DNA of 49,939 bases from JACQFK01 sp964619955 (GCA_964619955.1 CAZUJF010000039.1:1-49939), one strand, 5' to 3'. Counted from the stretch's first letter, positions 9,014 to 18,288 are shown. A program made the numbers and translations. The notes: generated by a model from the sequence alone, not told the origin.

Positions 9014-9741
9014 AGGGTGGACGGACCTTGGCCCGCCGTAGCCCGAAGGGCGAAGGCGGCTTCACCCTGCTGGAGCTGGTCGTCGCGCTCCTGATCTTCT
9101 CGATCGTGCTCTCCGCGGCGCTGGCGCTCTTCGAGGCGGGACGGAGCCTGACGAGCCGCGCCGAGTTCCGCTCGGAGCTCTTCCAGACGGCCCGCGCGGC
9201 GCTGCAGGCCGTGGAGTCGGACGTCCGGGGCGCGTTCATGAGCGAAGGGCCCTTCGACACCGGCTTCATCGGGACCAACGGCGGCAGCGACAAGGCGCCC
9301 CTCGACGGCCTCGAGGTCGTCGCGGTGAACGACCAGATCACGCGGGAGGCCTGGGAGTCGACGACGAGCTCCACCCGGCAGGAACGGAAGCCCCCGCGCA
9401 TCGACGTGTCCCGGGTCCAGTACTGGATCGAGGAGGACACGTCGAAGGCGGCGCAGGGTCTGGTGCGCGAGCGCTCGAAGGTGCTCAATCCCCCGGGCGT
9501 GTCCGTGCGCCGCGACGAGGACGTCGAGGAGATCGCGCGGAACATCACGGGACTCGACGTGCGCTACTACGACGGGCAATGGAAGCAGGAATGGGACTCG
9601 CGGAAGGTCTACAAGCTGCCGCTCGCCGTCGAGGTCACCGTCTGGGTGCGGGGCCAGTGGCGCGAGGAAACCGTCCTCGAACCCTTCACGACCCGTTTTT
9701 ATCTCCCGGTGGGCGCCGAGCAGCCGGAGCGGACGCCGTGA
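9010..9741 (+). CDS. gspJ: Minor pseudopilin GspJ
   Basis: 243 residues from ATG 9010, which overlaps the gspI stop. The leader KGGRTLARRSPKGEGG precedes FTLLELVVALLIFSIVLSAA. The larger body includes FQTARAALQAVESDVRGAFM and a C-terminal GLDVRYYDGQWKQEWDS with a YLPVG end, typical of GspJ. It is longer than GspI and GspH, as in the family. It overlaps gspK by four bases (GTGA). Confidence 0.85.
   Translation: MKGGRTLARRSPKGEGGFTLLELVVALLIFSIVLSAALALFEAGRSLTSRAEFRSELFQTARAALQAVESDVRGAFMSEGPFDTGFIGTNGGSDKAPLDGLEVVAVNDQITREAWESTTSSTRQERKPPRIDVSRVQYWIEEDTSKAAQGLVRERSKVLNPPGVSVRRDEDVEEIARNITGLDVRYYDGQWKQEWDSRKVYKLPLAVEVTVWVRGQWREETVLEPFTTRFYLPVGAEQPERTP
9029..9068 (+). repeat. 40-nt direct repeat, copy 2, in the gspJ leader
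   Basis: Second exact copy, in the same reading frame relative to the pseudopilin and at the same place just before the cleavage site. The bases on either side diverge at once. Confidence 0.9.
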
Positions 9742-11111
9742 CGCGGGGACGCTCCGGCATCGCGCTGATCCTGGTCCTCTGGATCATGGCGATCCTGACC
9801 CTGCTGCTCTACGCCTTCCTCGGCGAGATGCAGGTGGAGTATTCGCTCGCGTCGGGATACGCCGACGGGATCAAGGCCTCGCAGCTCGCCTGGAGCGGCG
9901 TGGACCGCGCCTGCGCCCGCGTGCTCAACGAAAAACTCACGCATCATTCGCTCTCGGACTCCTGGTCGGACGACGAAAGCGCCTTCTTCGAGGTCCCGCT
10001 GGGCGACGGCGTCTACAGCGTGTTCCGCCCGGTCTTCGGGGACGACGAGAAGGTCCAGTGGGGCGTGGACGACGAGGCCTCGAAGATCAACGTGAATTAC
10101 GCGACGCGCGAGGTGCTGCTGAAGCTGCCGCGGATGACGGAGGAGATGGCGGACGCGATCATCGACTGGCGGGACGAGGACGCGACCCCGGGGGCCGCCG
10201 GCGCCGAGGAGTCCTATTATGCGGCGCTGTCCGTCCCCTATCACTGCAAGAACGCCCCCTTCGAATCGCTCGAGGAGCTGCTCTACGTGCGCGGCATCAC
10301 GCCCGAAATCCTCTACGGGGAGGATGCGAACCTGAACGGGCGGCTGGAGACGAATGAAAACGACGGCGACACGTCCTGGCCGCCGGACAACCGGGACGGG
10401 CGCCTGGATCCGGGCCTCTGGTCGCTGCTGACCGTCTGGAGCTCCGACAAGAACGAGGCCGCGGACGGGAGCAAGCGGACGAACATCAACGCCGCGACGC
10501 CCGCGCAGCTCCAGGAGGCGGGATTCACGGCGACCGAGATCCAGACCATCAACGCGATCCGGGTGACGCGCGGCCCCTTCGGCTCGATCGCGCATCTGCT
10601 GGGGAATCCGAACCAGGGGCTGCTGCCCGTCCTGAGCAAGGAGCGTTTCAAGCAGCTCTGCGACGATCTGACGATCTTCGATGCGGAAGTGGTTCCCGGT
10701 CTGGTGAACCTGAACACCGCCCCCAAGCAGGTCCTTTTGGCCCTTCCGGGAATAACGGAGGAAATCGCGCTCAAACTCATCAGCCAGCGAACCCCGCAGG
10801 GCTCGGATCTGTCGAATATGGGATGGGTGGCGGATCTCGTGGAGCCCGCCGCGCTGGTGCAATTCGCGAACGTGGCGACGTTTCGCGCGTACCAGTTCCG
10901 GATCCAGGCGGTGGGCCGGGTGGGCACGCCGTACGAGGAGCTGGAACGGCAGGGATCGGGGGCGGCGGCGGAGAGGCCGCGGTCCTTCCGGCGCATGACG
11001 GCGGTGTTCGACACGCTGGCGGAGCCGGGGCCGAGGCTGGTGTACTGGAAGGATCAGACGCGGCTGGGAATGCCGTACGACCCCGCGGACGGGCCGAATC
11101 CGTCGCGGTAA
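9738..11111 (+). CDS. gspK: Type II secretion tip pseudopilin GspK
   Basis: 457 residues from GTG 9738, overlapping the gspJ stop. The N-terminal segment TRGRSGIALILVLWIMAILTLL lacks the Glu-5 motif, as in GspK. The SAM-like helical repeats include DDEASKINVNYATREVLLKL, RTNINAATPAQLQEAGF and GLVNLNTAPKQVLLALPGI (three INxN/LNxA units). It is longer than the usual 320-350 residues, with an acidic insert near residues 195-230 (EDANLNGRLETNENDGD) that may bind calcium. GspK caps the pseudopilus. Confidence 0.88.
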   Translation: MTRGRSGIALILVLWIMAILTLLLYAFLGEMQVEYSLASGYADGIKASQLAWSGVDRACARVLNEKLTHHSLSDSWSDDESAFFEVPLGDGVYSVFRPVFGDDEKVQWGVDDEASKINVNYATREVLLKLPRMTEEMADAIIDWRDEDATPGAAGAEESYYAALSVPYHCKNAPFESLEELLYVRGITPEILYGEDANLNGRLETNENDGDTSWPPDNRDGRLDPGLWSLLTVWSSDKNEAADGSKRTNINAATPAQLQEAGFTATEIQTINAIRVTRGPFGSIAHLLGNPNQGLLPVLSKERFKQLCDDLTIFDAEVVPGLVNLNTAPKQVLLALPGITEEIALKLISQRTPQGSDLSNMGWVADLVEPAALVQFANVATFRAYQFRIQAVGRVGTPYEELERQGSGAAAERPRSFRRMTAVFDTLAEPGPRLVYWKDQTRLGMPYDPADGPNPSR

Positions 11112-11120
11112 GGGGAAGAA

Positions 11121-12449
11121 ATGCTGACGGCGCTTGAGTTCGGGACGAAGAGGCTGACGGCCGTGACCGTGAAGGTCAACGGCGCCGGGCCGGAGCTCGT
11201 CCATGGGGGCAGCGTCGAGCTGGCCTCCCTCGAGCCGGACGTGCTGAAAGCCGCGCTGCAGCAGTGCGGCGTCGGCGCCGCGAAGGTTGTGATCGTGGTG
11301 CCGCGCGGGCAGGCCATCCTGCGCGACCTCGAGCTTCCGGACGGAACCGCCGACGAACTCGTCTCCATGGTGCGCTTCCAGATCGAGCGCGAGCTGCCGC
11401 TGCCCCTCGACCAGGTCCATTACTCCTTCGTCGAAAGCTCGCGCGAGAACGGCAAGGTGAGGATCCAGGGGGTGGCCGTGGAGCGCGCCGTGCTCGACCC
11501 GCTCATCGCCGCGGTCGAGGCCGCCGGGATCAGGGTGGCCGGCGCGTACGTGAGCACGTTCGGGCTGCTGGAGCTGCACCGCGGGACGGACGCGGCGGCG
11601 CTCGTCGAGGTCGGCGGCGGCGAGGCGGAGATCCTGGTGGCCGAGGGCGGCCGCGTGGAATTCAGCCGCACCGCGACGCTCGAGGAGCAGGCCTCCGAGG
11701 AGGCCCTCGCCGAGGAGATCCACCGCTCGCTGCTGTCCTTTTCCGCGAAATTCCCCGCCCGCGAAATCCGGCGCGTCGTGCTGGCGGGCGAAGGTCCCGA
11801 GGCGGCGCGTCTGGCGGAGGCCATCCGCGGGCGCCTGTCCCGGGACGTCGTCCTCGCGGGTCCGGGCGACCTCGACACGGCCCCGATCGCGGGCCTCTGC
11901 GCGGGCCTGCTGTCGGGCCGCCGCATCCCGGATCTGCTGCATCCGCCGGTCGCGCAGCGACGCTTCCGCCCGACGCGGAAGCACCGCATCGGGGCGCTCG
12001 CGGGCGGCATCGCCGCCCTGCTCCTGGTCTGGTCGCAGGTCGCGCTGGCGGACAAACGCTCGGACCTGGACCGCAAGAAGAAGGATCTGGAGGCGCTGGC
12101 GCCCCGCGTCACGGCCGTGACCCGGGCGCAGGAGCAGACGAAGCTCGGAGGCCAGTGGCTCAAGGACCGGAACGTGTGGCTCGAGCTGCTGGGCTCGCTG
12201 CGGCTGTCGGTGAACCCCGCGAATCTCTGGATCGTGAGCGCGGTCTTCGACGACACGGGCGACGTGCGCCTGCAGGGCAAGTCGCGGACCGACCGCAACG
12301 TGACGGATTTCGTGACGGCGCTTCAGAAGACGGGCCGCTTCAGCGAGGTCCAGATCGGCACGATCAACCCGGCGGACAAGGGCGAGTACAAGCAGGACTT
12401 CACCGTCCGCGCCCGCCTCAGCGGCTTCGAGACGAAGAAGAAGAAGTGA
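11121..12449 (+). CDS. gspL: GspL-like assembly protein, PilM-PilN type fusion
   Basis: 442 residues. Residues 1-275 look like the actin-fold cytoplasmic domain of PilM/GspL (ALEFGTKRLTAVTV, KVVIVVPRGQAILRDLELPD, FQIERELPLPLDQVHYSF, AALVEVGGGEAEILVAEGGR). A single membrane span (IGALAGGIAALLLVWSQVAL) follows near 290-310, then a coiled coil and a PilN-like ferredoxin-fold domain (NLWIVSAVFDDTGDVRLQGK). GspL normally has this architecture and recruits GspE. It sits 9 bp after gspK, with GGGGAAGAA before the ATG. Confidence 0.8.
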   Translation: MLTALEFGTKRLTAVTVKVNGAGPELVHGGSVELASLEPDVLKAALQQCGVGAAKVVIVVPRGQAILRDLELPDGTADELVSMVRFQIERELPLPLDQVHYSFVESSRENGKVRIQGVAVERAVLDPLIAAVEAAGIRVAGAYVSTFGLLELHRGTDAAALVEVGGGEAEILVAEGGRVEFSRTATLEEQASEEALAEEIHRSLLSFSAKFPAREIRRVVLAGEGPEAARLAEAIRGRLSRDVVLAGPGDLDTAPIAGLCAGLLSGRRIPDLLHPPVAQRRFRPTRKHRIGALAGGIAALLLVWSQVALADKRSDLDRKKKDLEALAPRVTAVTRAQEQTKLGGQWLKDRNVWLELLGSLRLSVNPANLWIVSAVFDDTGDVRLQGKSRTDRNVTDFVTALQKTGRFSEVQIGTINPADKGEYKQDFTVRARLSGFETKKKK

Positions 12450-12453
12450 TCCG

Positions 12454-12999
12454 ATGAACCCGATGAATCCGAGAACGAGGCTCCTGGCGATGGCGACGCT
12501 CGCCGTCGCGGGGCTGTTCATCATGGACAAGATGGCCACGGCGCTCTGGTTCGAGCCGTGGGCGAAGGTGACCCAGGACCTCGTGAAGGCCGACCTCGAG
12601 ATCGCGAAGGCGAAGGCGACGCTCTCCCGGGAGACGGCGCTGCGCGCCGACTGGACGACGTTCCGCGCGAAGGTGGAGCGGCCCCGGACGCCCGACGTGA
12701 ACACGCATTTCGTGACCCACCTGGGCGAGATCTGCGACCGCGTGGGGGTGACGTTCGAGATCGCGGGCAGCCCGCTCCCCCAGCAGACGGGGGATTTCAA
12801 GGAATACGTCTACGACACGAAGTTCAAACTGACCTGGGCGCAATTCGTGGACCTGCTGGCCGAGCTGCACCAGTCCCGGGAGTTCCTCAAGGTGATCCGG
12901 GTCTCGGTCGGCTCGCAGTATGAACGCGAGGACCGCCTGGACGTGGATCTGAAGCTGTCGACGATCGAATACTCGCAGAAGCCGGGAGGACGCCCGTGA
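12454..12999 (+). CDS. GspM/PilO-like assembly protein
   Basis: 181 residues with one N-terminal span (RLLAMATLAVAGLFIMDKMA), a coiled coil, then a PilO/GspM-like ferredoxin-fold part (YDTKFKLTWAQFVDLLAELH, EFLKVIRVSVGSQ). ATG 12454 lies 4 bp after gspL; ATG 12463 is also possible. Its stop overlaps the next GTG. It probably pairs with the GspL-like protein in the inner-membrane ring. The sequence is weakly conserved, so the call rests on topology and position. Confidence 0.6.
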   Translation: MNPMNPRTRLLAMATLAVAGLFIMDKMATALWFEPWAKVTQDLVKADLEIAKAKATLSRETALRADWTTFRAKVERPRTPDVNTHFVTHLGEICDRVGVTFEIAGSPLPQQTGDFKEYVYDTKFKLTWAQFVDLLAELHQSREFLKVIRVSVGSQYEREDRLDVDLKLSTIEYSQKPGGRP

Positions 13000-13568
13000 G
13001 CTCCTGGATCTGGCTGCTCTGGACGCTGGCGCAGGCGGCCGGCGGGGACCGTCCCCCGCTGCCTGCGTCCGAGCTCAAGGCCCTGCGCGAATCGAACATC
13101 TTCTCGCCGTACCGGGCGAAGGGCGCCGAGCGTCCCGCGCGGCGCGAGGAGCGCCGGAGCGAGGTCCGCACGGAGGCGGCGAAACCGAAGGCGGCCGTGC
13201 TGACGGGCATCGTCTTCGACGCCGCGCTGCCGGGCCACAAGGGGCTCATCGAGGACCGCAACGAGGAGCGCCTCCGGGTGCTCAAGGAGCCGACGTTCGT
13301 GAAGGCGGGCGACGAGGTCCTGGGTTTCCGGGTGGAGGAGATCGCCGCGGACCGCGTCCGGCTCGCCCTTCCCGACGGGACGAGCAAGGACCTGGCGGTG
13401 GGCGACTCCCTGCCGGGCGGCGAGGCCGCGACCGGGGAGCCCGCCACGGAAGGCAAGCCGGCCCCGGCGGCGGAAACCAAGCCGCTGGACGAAGGCGTGA
13501 AGAACGAGATCCTGGAGCAGTTGAAGAAAAGAAACCGGAAGAAGGGACGTCCGCAGGACGACCCCTAA
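12996..13568 (+). CDS. GspC/PilP-like inner-membrane to secretin linker
   Basis: 190 residues from GTG 12996, overlapping the previous stop. A short N-terminal hydrophobic segment (SSWIWLLWTLAQAAGG) is followed by ESNIFSPYR and a beta-rich domain with the HR/PilP pattern (AVLTGIVFDAALPGHKGLIE, GDEVLGFRVEEIAADRVRLA, then DGTSKDLAVGDSL). The tail is charged and Pro/Ala-rich. Such proteins contact the secretin N0 domain, and the secretin gene is next. It is shorter than classical GspC and lacks a PDZ domain. Confidence 0.6.
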   Translation: MSSWIWLLWTLAQAAGGDRPPLPASELKALRESNIFSPYRAKGAERPARREERRSEVRTEAAKPKAAVLTGIVFDAALPGHKGLIEDRNEERLRVLKEPTFVKAGDEVLGFRVEEIAADRVRLALPDGTSKDLAVGDSLPGGEAATGEPATEGKPAPAAETKPLDEGVKNEILEQLKKRNRKKGRPQDDP

Positions 13569-13580
13569 GAGGATGACCGC

Positions 13581-16406
13581 ATGCTGAGACGCACACTGCT
13601 GACGGCCGCCCTCGCGGCGCTGGCGCTGCCCTCCTGGGGGCAGGACGCGGCCCGGGCCGAGGACAAGAAGCTGCAGTTCAAGTTCAAGGAGGCCTCCGTC
13701 GACGCCGTGCTGGCGTACGTGAGCCAGGTCACGGGCTGGATCTTCGTCCAGGAGCGGCCGGTGACCGGCACGATCACCGCGGTGAGCGACACGGACGTGC
13801 CGCTGTCCCGCTGCCTCGACTTCCTGAACGCGGCGCTGCGCACGCACGGGATGGTGATCCTGAACCCCTACTCCCCCGCCCTGCCCAAGGCCGGCCAGAC
13901 GCTGAAGATGCTGGACGTGTCCAAGGCGATGCAGCGCGGCGTGGAGATCCACACGGGCACGGATCCCGACCTGATCCCGATCACCGACCAGGTGCGCACC
14001 CAGATCATGCCGCTGAAGGCGGTCAACGTGATCGACGTGCAGAAGGAGCTGGGCGAGGTGCTCAAGGGGGCCATCGCGGAATCCGGCTCGATGGCCATCT
14101 CCACGTATTCCAACTCCGTGATCCTGACGGGCCGCTCCGAGGGGATCAACCGGGCGGCCCGCATCCTGCGGGTGATCGACGTGTCGGCGTCCGCGGAGCT
14201 GAAAGTCCGGATCTTCAATCTCAAGAACGCCGACGCGACCGAGACGGCGAAGACGCTCAACGAGGTCTTCAAGAAGGAGACGATCCGCGCTGAGACGGGG
14301 CAGTCCAACCCGATGGCCAACATCTTCCGCATGATGGGCGGCGGCGGCCGCGGGGGCGGCGGCGAGGGCGCGGGCCCCTCGACGCGGGCGCTGGCCCACG
14401 AGATGGTCCGCATCACCGCGGAGGGACGCACGAATTCGCTGATCGTGAGCGCGACCGACGACAACCTCAAGATCATCGAGGACCTCGTCGCCAAGCTCGA
14501 CGACAAGTCCGCCTCGGCGACGAAGCTCAAGCTCTACGCGCTGCGCTACGCGGATGCGACGGGCGTGTCGAAGCTGATCAACGACCTTTTCTCCGAGACG
14601 CCGACGAACTCCGCGAGCACCAGCCAGGGCGGCCGCGGCGGGGGCCGGGGCCAGCTGCCGGTCTGGATGGGGGGCCTGCAGCCGCAGACCCCGCAGAACC
14701 AGCTGGGCGCGACCCAGGAGGTTCGAGCGGTGCCCGACGTGCGGACCAACTCGATCCTGGTCGGCGCCAGCGAGCAGAAGCTCGTGCTGATCGATGCCGT
14801 CATGCTCGAGATCGACCGGCAGGTGAACGACCTGCTCGAGGTGAAGATCTACAAGCTGCAGAACGCCGACCCCGCCCAGATGGCGACGATCCTGCAGTCG
14901 CTCTTCCGTCCGCAGGTGAACGCGACGGCGGGCTCGGGGCGCACCACGGGCGGCCAGACCCAAGGGGGCCAGCTGGCCCAGTTCGCGCAGCGGCAGGGGG
15001 GCGGGCAGGGGGGATCCTCGCTGCTGCCCAGCCAGGAGGTCGAGATCACGTCGGACGTCCGCACGCGCGCCGTGATCGTGAAGGCCTCCAAGGATTACGT
15101 CGCGATCATGGACGAGGTGGTCCGCCAGCTGGACCAGGATCCGACCGAGGCGGTCAGCACGTACGTCGTCCCGCTCCGCAACGCGGATGCGACCGCGCTG
15201 GCCCAGACGCTGCAGCAGCTGCTGCGCAGCAGCGCGACGGGCTCGACGCTGGGCAACACCCAGCTGAACCGGACGGGCCAGCAGGGCCAGGGCCTTTTCG
15301 GCGGCATGCAGAACCAGGGGCAGAACCAGAATTCCGCGGGTTCCTCGCGGAGCAGCGGGGGCGCGTCGGGCGCGGGCTCCGGCCGCACGCGCGGCCTGGG
15401 TCCCCTCGAGGCGGACTCCCAGGAGGGTCCCGCCGCGCCGGCCCAGGACGACGAGCCCCGCCGCGGCATCGAGGGCCAGGCCGACATCCAGCCGGACGTC
15501 ACGACGAACTCGCTGGTGATCCGGACCTCGCCGCGCAACTACCAGTCCATCCAGGGCATCCTGCAGGACCTCGACCGCATGCGGCCGCAGGTGCTCATCA
15601 AGGTGCTCATCGCCGACGTGACGCTCGACGAGCGCACGCAGTACGGGGTCGAGGGATTCTGGGAGAACAAGTGGACGGTCGGCGGCGGCGACAAGGCGAC
15701 GAGCCGCTTCGGGACGGACTTCGCCCTGCCCACCACGGGCTTCAGCTACCTGCTCCAGGGCGACGAGTTCCAGGCGGCGCTTAACCTCTTCTCGCAGGAG
15801 GGCAAGCTGAAGATCCTCGCGACGCCCCGCATCCTCGTGCTCGACAACCAGACGGCGAACATCAACGTCGGCAAGGAGGTGCCCCGCGTCACGAACACCC
15901 AGGTCAACCAGCTGGGCAACACCGTCAACATCGTCGAGTACGAGAACATCGGCATCATCCTGGACGTGACCCCGCACATCAATCCGGACGGCCTGGTCAC
16001 GATGGTGGTCACGCCGGAGATCTCGGACATCGCCTCGGACGCGGAATCCGTCGAGATCACCGAGGGCGTGAAATCCCCCACCTTCAACGTGAACCGCGCG
16101 ACCACCAGCGTCGCCGTCCGCAACGGGACCACGATCGTCATCGGCGGCCTGATCCGCGATTCCATGGACGACACGGTGACGAAGGTGCCGCTGCTCGGCG
16201 ACATCCCGCTGATCGGCAACCTCTTCTCGAGCACCTCGAAGCGCAAGGTGAAGCGCGAGCTGATGATCTTCCTCACGCCTTATGTGGCGTTCACGGCGAA
16301 CGAGCTCGAGGAGATCACGCAGCTGGAGAAGTCGAAGCTCCGCATCATGGATCTGCGCGACATCGAGGCGGAGAGCGACCGCTGGCTGGAACGGGTCCGT
16401 CGATAG
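13581..16406 (+). CDS. gspD: Type II secretion outer-membrane secretin GspD, enlarged
   Basis: 941 residues, against about 650-700 for classical GspD. A signal peptide (LLTAALAALALPSWG) precedes N0 (KFKEASVDAVLAYVSQVTGW). By eye there are then five N1-type modules, each opening like LKNADATETAKTLNEVF or LRYADATGVSKLINDLF and closing like DVRTNSILVGASEQ. Gly/Gln/Ser-rich linkers separate the later ones. The C-terminal secretin barrel spans roughly residues 668-895 (RPQVLIKVLIADVTLDER, ILATPRILVLDNQTANINVG, VPLLGDIPLIGNLF). It has no lipobox. It closes the secretion gene set and forms the outer-membrane pore. Confidence 0.93.
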   Translation: MLRRTLLTAALAALALPSWGQDAARAEDKKLQFKFKEASVDAVLAYVSQVTGWIFVQERPVTGTITAVSDTDVPLSRCLDFLNAALRTHGMVILNPYSPALPKAGQTLKMLDVSKAMQRGVEIHTGTDPDLIPITDQVRTQIMPLKAVNVIDVQKELGEVLKGAIAESGSMAISTYSNSVILTGRSEGINRAARILRVIDVSASAELKVRIFNLKNADATETAKTLNEVFKKETIRAETGQSNPMANIFRMMGGGGRGGGGEGAGPSTRALAHEMVRITAEGRTNSLIVSATDDNLKIIEDLVAKLDDKSASATKLKLYALRYADATGVSKLINDLFSETPTNSASTSQGGRGGGRGQLPVWMGGLQPQTPQNQLGATQEVRAVPDVRTNSILVGASEQKLVLIDAVMLEIDRQVNDLLEVKIYKLQNADPAQMATILQSLFRPQVNATAGSGRTTGGQTQGGQLAQFAQRQGGGQGGSSLLPSQEVEITSDVRTRAVIVKASKDYVAIMDEVVRQLDQDPTEAVSTYVVPLRNADATALAQTLQQLLRSSATGSTLGNTQLNRTGQQGQGLFGGMQNQGQNQNSAGSSRSSGGASGAGSGRTRGLGPLEADSQEGPAAPAQDDEPRRGIEGQADIQPDVTTNSLVIRTSPRNYQSIQGILQDLDRMRPQVLIKVLIADVTLDERTQYGVEGFWENKWTVGGGDKATSRFGTDFALPTTGFSYLLQGDEFQAALNLFSQEGKLKILATPRILVLDNQTANINVGKEVPRVTNTQVNQLGNTVNIVEYENIGIILDVTPHINPDGLVTMVVTPEISDIASDAESVEITEGVKSPTFNVNRATTSVAVRNGTTIVIGGLIRDSMDDTVTKVPLLGDIPLIGNLFSSTSKRKVKRELMIFLTPYVAFTANELEEITQLEKSKLRIMDLRDIEAESDRWLERVRR

Positions 16407-16414
16407 GATTGAAC

Positions 16415-17206
16415 ATGAATCGCATGCTGCTCCTGGCGCCCCTGCTGCTGCTGCCCGCCGCCTGCGTGTCCGCGGACTCGTCCGCGCGCGAGGCGATGGA
16501 GGCCCTGCAGAACGGCCGCGAGTCCGCCCGGTTGAACGAGCTGCCCGAGGCCGTGGACTACTTCACGTCGGCGATCCGCTCGAACCCCGACCTCGCGGAG
16601 GCCTACTACGAGCGCGGGGTCGCGAACATCCGGCTGCGGCTGTCGAAGGACGTCGAGGGCGAATCGCGCACCTACGAGGACCGCGCCTTCGCCGACTTCT
16701 CCAACGCGGTGAAGAAGAACCCGGCGTACGCCGACGCCTACTTCAACCGGGCGATGCTGCGGTCGAGCCGCGCCCAGTTCAAGCCCGCGGCGGAGGATCT
16801 CCTGAACGCGATCCGCTTCAAGGCGCAGGATCCGGAGCCGCACCTGGCGCTGGGGCAGATCTACGAGACGAAGTTCGACGACCGCGCGGTGTCCGCCATG
16901 GAGCACTACGAGAAATACGTGGAACTCGGGGGCACGGACGCCGCGACGCGCGAGAAGGTCAAGGCCTGGAAGCAGCTCAAACTCCAGATGGCCCCGGCGG
17001 CGGCGCCGGGGGCCAAGGCGCCCGGCCCCGAGGACGAGACGAAGGCCCGGGAGCTGCACGAGGAGTTCAAGCGGCTCTTCGCGGCGAGCAAGAAAGCCGA
17101 GGCGCTCGCCGCGCTCGAGAAGCTCGTCACGCAATACGGACGGACGAAGTACGCCCAGGAGCGCGCCCGCGAGTTCAGCGCGCTGCTCGGCGCCTTGAAA
17201 CGATGA
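16415..17206 (+). CDS. TPR lipoprotein next to the secretin
   Basis: 263 residues from ATG 16415, with AGGA at 16405-16408. The signal peptide ends in a lipobox (LLLLPAAC), so the protein should be lipidated. TPR-like helices follow (AVDYFTSAIRSNPDLAEAYY, AFADFSNAVKKNPAYADAYF, PEPHLALGQIYETKFDD), then an Ala/Pro linker and a C-terminal helical pair. The position after gspD and the lipid anchor suggest a pilotin-like or scaffold role for the secretin, which is inference. Its stop overlaps the next start by four bases. Confidence 0.7.
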   Translation: MNRMLLLAPLLLLPAACVSADSSAREAMEALQNGRESARLNELPEAVDYFTSAIRSNPDLAEAYYERGVANIRLRLSKDVEGESRTYEDRAFADFSNAVKKNPAYADAYFNRAMLRSSRAQFKPAAEDLLNAIRFKAQDPEPHLALGQIYETKFDDRAVSAMEHYEKYVELGGTDAATREKVKAWKQLKLQMAPAAAPGAKAPGPEDETKARELHEEFKRLFAASKKAEALAALEKLVTQYGRTKYAQERAREFSALLGALKR

Positions 17207-18288
17207 TCGGGCTGCCGGCGGCCCTGGTCCTGCTGCTGACGCAGGGGGCGCCGCTGGAGGCCGAGCGCGAACGCATCCGCGCCCGCGTCCCGCTCACGGA
17301 GCCCGAGCGGGCCGCATTTCAGAGCCCCCCCGCCGCGGAGCCGAAACCCGCCCGCGGTTCCCTGACGGTGGCGCTGGTCCCGCTCGAATTCGCGGATCGC
17401 CCGCTCGAGGCGGATAACGATCTGTCGAAGTCCCTCCTCGAGCCGGTGGGGGCCTATTACCGGGAGGTTTCCGGCGCCCGCCTGGCCGTCTCCGGGAGGC
17501 TCTGGCCCGCGCTGCGGGTCGGGGTCGACCGGGCCGCGTTCAAGCGGGCGGATCTGCAGGGGGCGCTGGACCGCTTCCTGGCGCGCGAAGGTCCGGCGGT
17601 GCTCGCCACCGCGGATGCCGTCGTGTTCGCGGCGGCGGGTCCGCTCGCCCCCCGTGGAACGCTGCTCTGGCCGCACAAGGGCGCCCTGGAGTTCGACCGG
17701 CGCGCGGTGGAGTACGTCCTCGTCCCCGCGGAGCCCGGACCCAGGAGCGTGGCGGCCGCGGTGCACGAGTTCATGCACCTGCTGGGCTTCGAGGACAAGT
17801 ACGACGACGAGAAGTCGAGCGTCGGCGCGGACTGCATCCTCGGGACGGGCTTCGACCCGAAGCGGCTTCCGCCGCCCTGCGCGGACTGCCGCCTCAAGCT
17901 GGGCTGGGCGGCCGCCGCGCCGCTGGATCCGGCCCGGATGTCGAACGTGGTCCTCGGCCGCTCGATCTCGGAGATCGTGCGGATCCCCCTCGTCCCGGAC
18001 GGGTCGGAGGCGCTCATCCTGGAACTGCGGGACAGGCTGCTGATCTGGCACGCGGGCGGGGGAAAACGGATCGAGCTGCTGGGCCGCTTTCCGTCCGACA
18101 CCTCGGACCGCCTCACGCCGCTTTCGGAACCCGCCTTCCGGGGGCGGAACCTGGGGGCCTGCAAGGTCTGGATCAGCGACATCCGGATCGAGGACGGCCG
18201 GGCCTGGTTCCGCGTCGGGCCGGACGCGCCGCTGACGGCGCTGGAGGAATGGCGCCGCACCCGGGTGGGCAAGCGCCTGGGGGATTAG
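17203..18288 (+). CDS. Secreted HExxH metalloprotease-like protein (M6-like)
   Basis: 361 residues from ATG 17203, translationally coupled to the lipoprotein gene. An N-terminal hydrophobic segment (IGLPAALVLLLTQGAP) serves as signal. The core LTVALVPLEFADRPLEADND and YYREVSGARLAVSGRLW resembles M6 immune-inhibitor-type peptidases. HEFMH at 188-192, in VHEFMHLLGFEDKYD, supplies the zinc site, with a GTGFDPKRL segment after it. Later Cys pairs (CADC) are present. Being encoded at the end of the secretion operon, it is a candidate substrate of that system. Its stop overlaps arsC by four bases, tail to tail. Confidence 0.7.
   Translation: MIGLPAALVLLLTQGAPLEAERERIRARVPLTEPERAAFQSPPAAEPKPARGSLTVALVPLEFADRPLEADNDLSKSLLEPVGAYYREVSGARLAVSGRLWPALRVGVDRAAFKRADLQGALDRFLAREGPAVLATADAVVFAAAGPLAPRGTLLWPHKGALEFDRRAVEYVLVPAEPGPRSVAAAVHEFMHLLGFEDKYDDEKSSVGADCILGTGFDPKRLPPPCADCRLKLGWAAAAPLDPARMSNVVLGRSISEIVRIPLVPDGSEALILELRDRLLIWHAGGGKRIELLGRFPSDTSDRLTPLSEPAFRGRNLGACKVWISDIRIEDGRAWFRVGPDAPLTALEEWRRTRVGKRLGD

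Noticed and set aside
12454..13568. A type IV pilus rather than a type II secretion operon, given PilM/N/O/P-like proteins
   Set aside because: The GspG calcium loop, the G-H-I-J-K pseudopilin order, the GspK protein and the absence of pilT and pilA favour type II secretion. The L, M and C proteins resemble pilus parts because the systems share ancestry.
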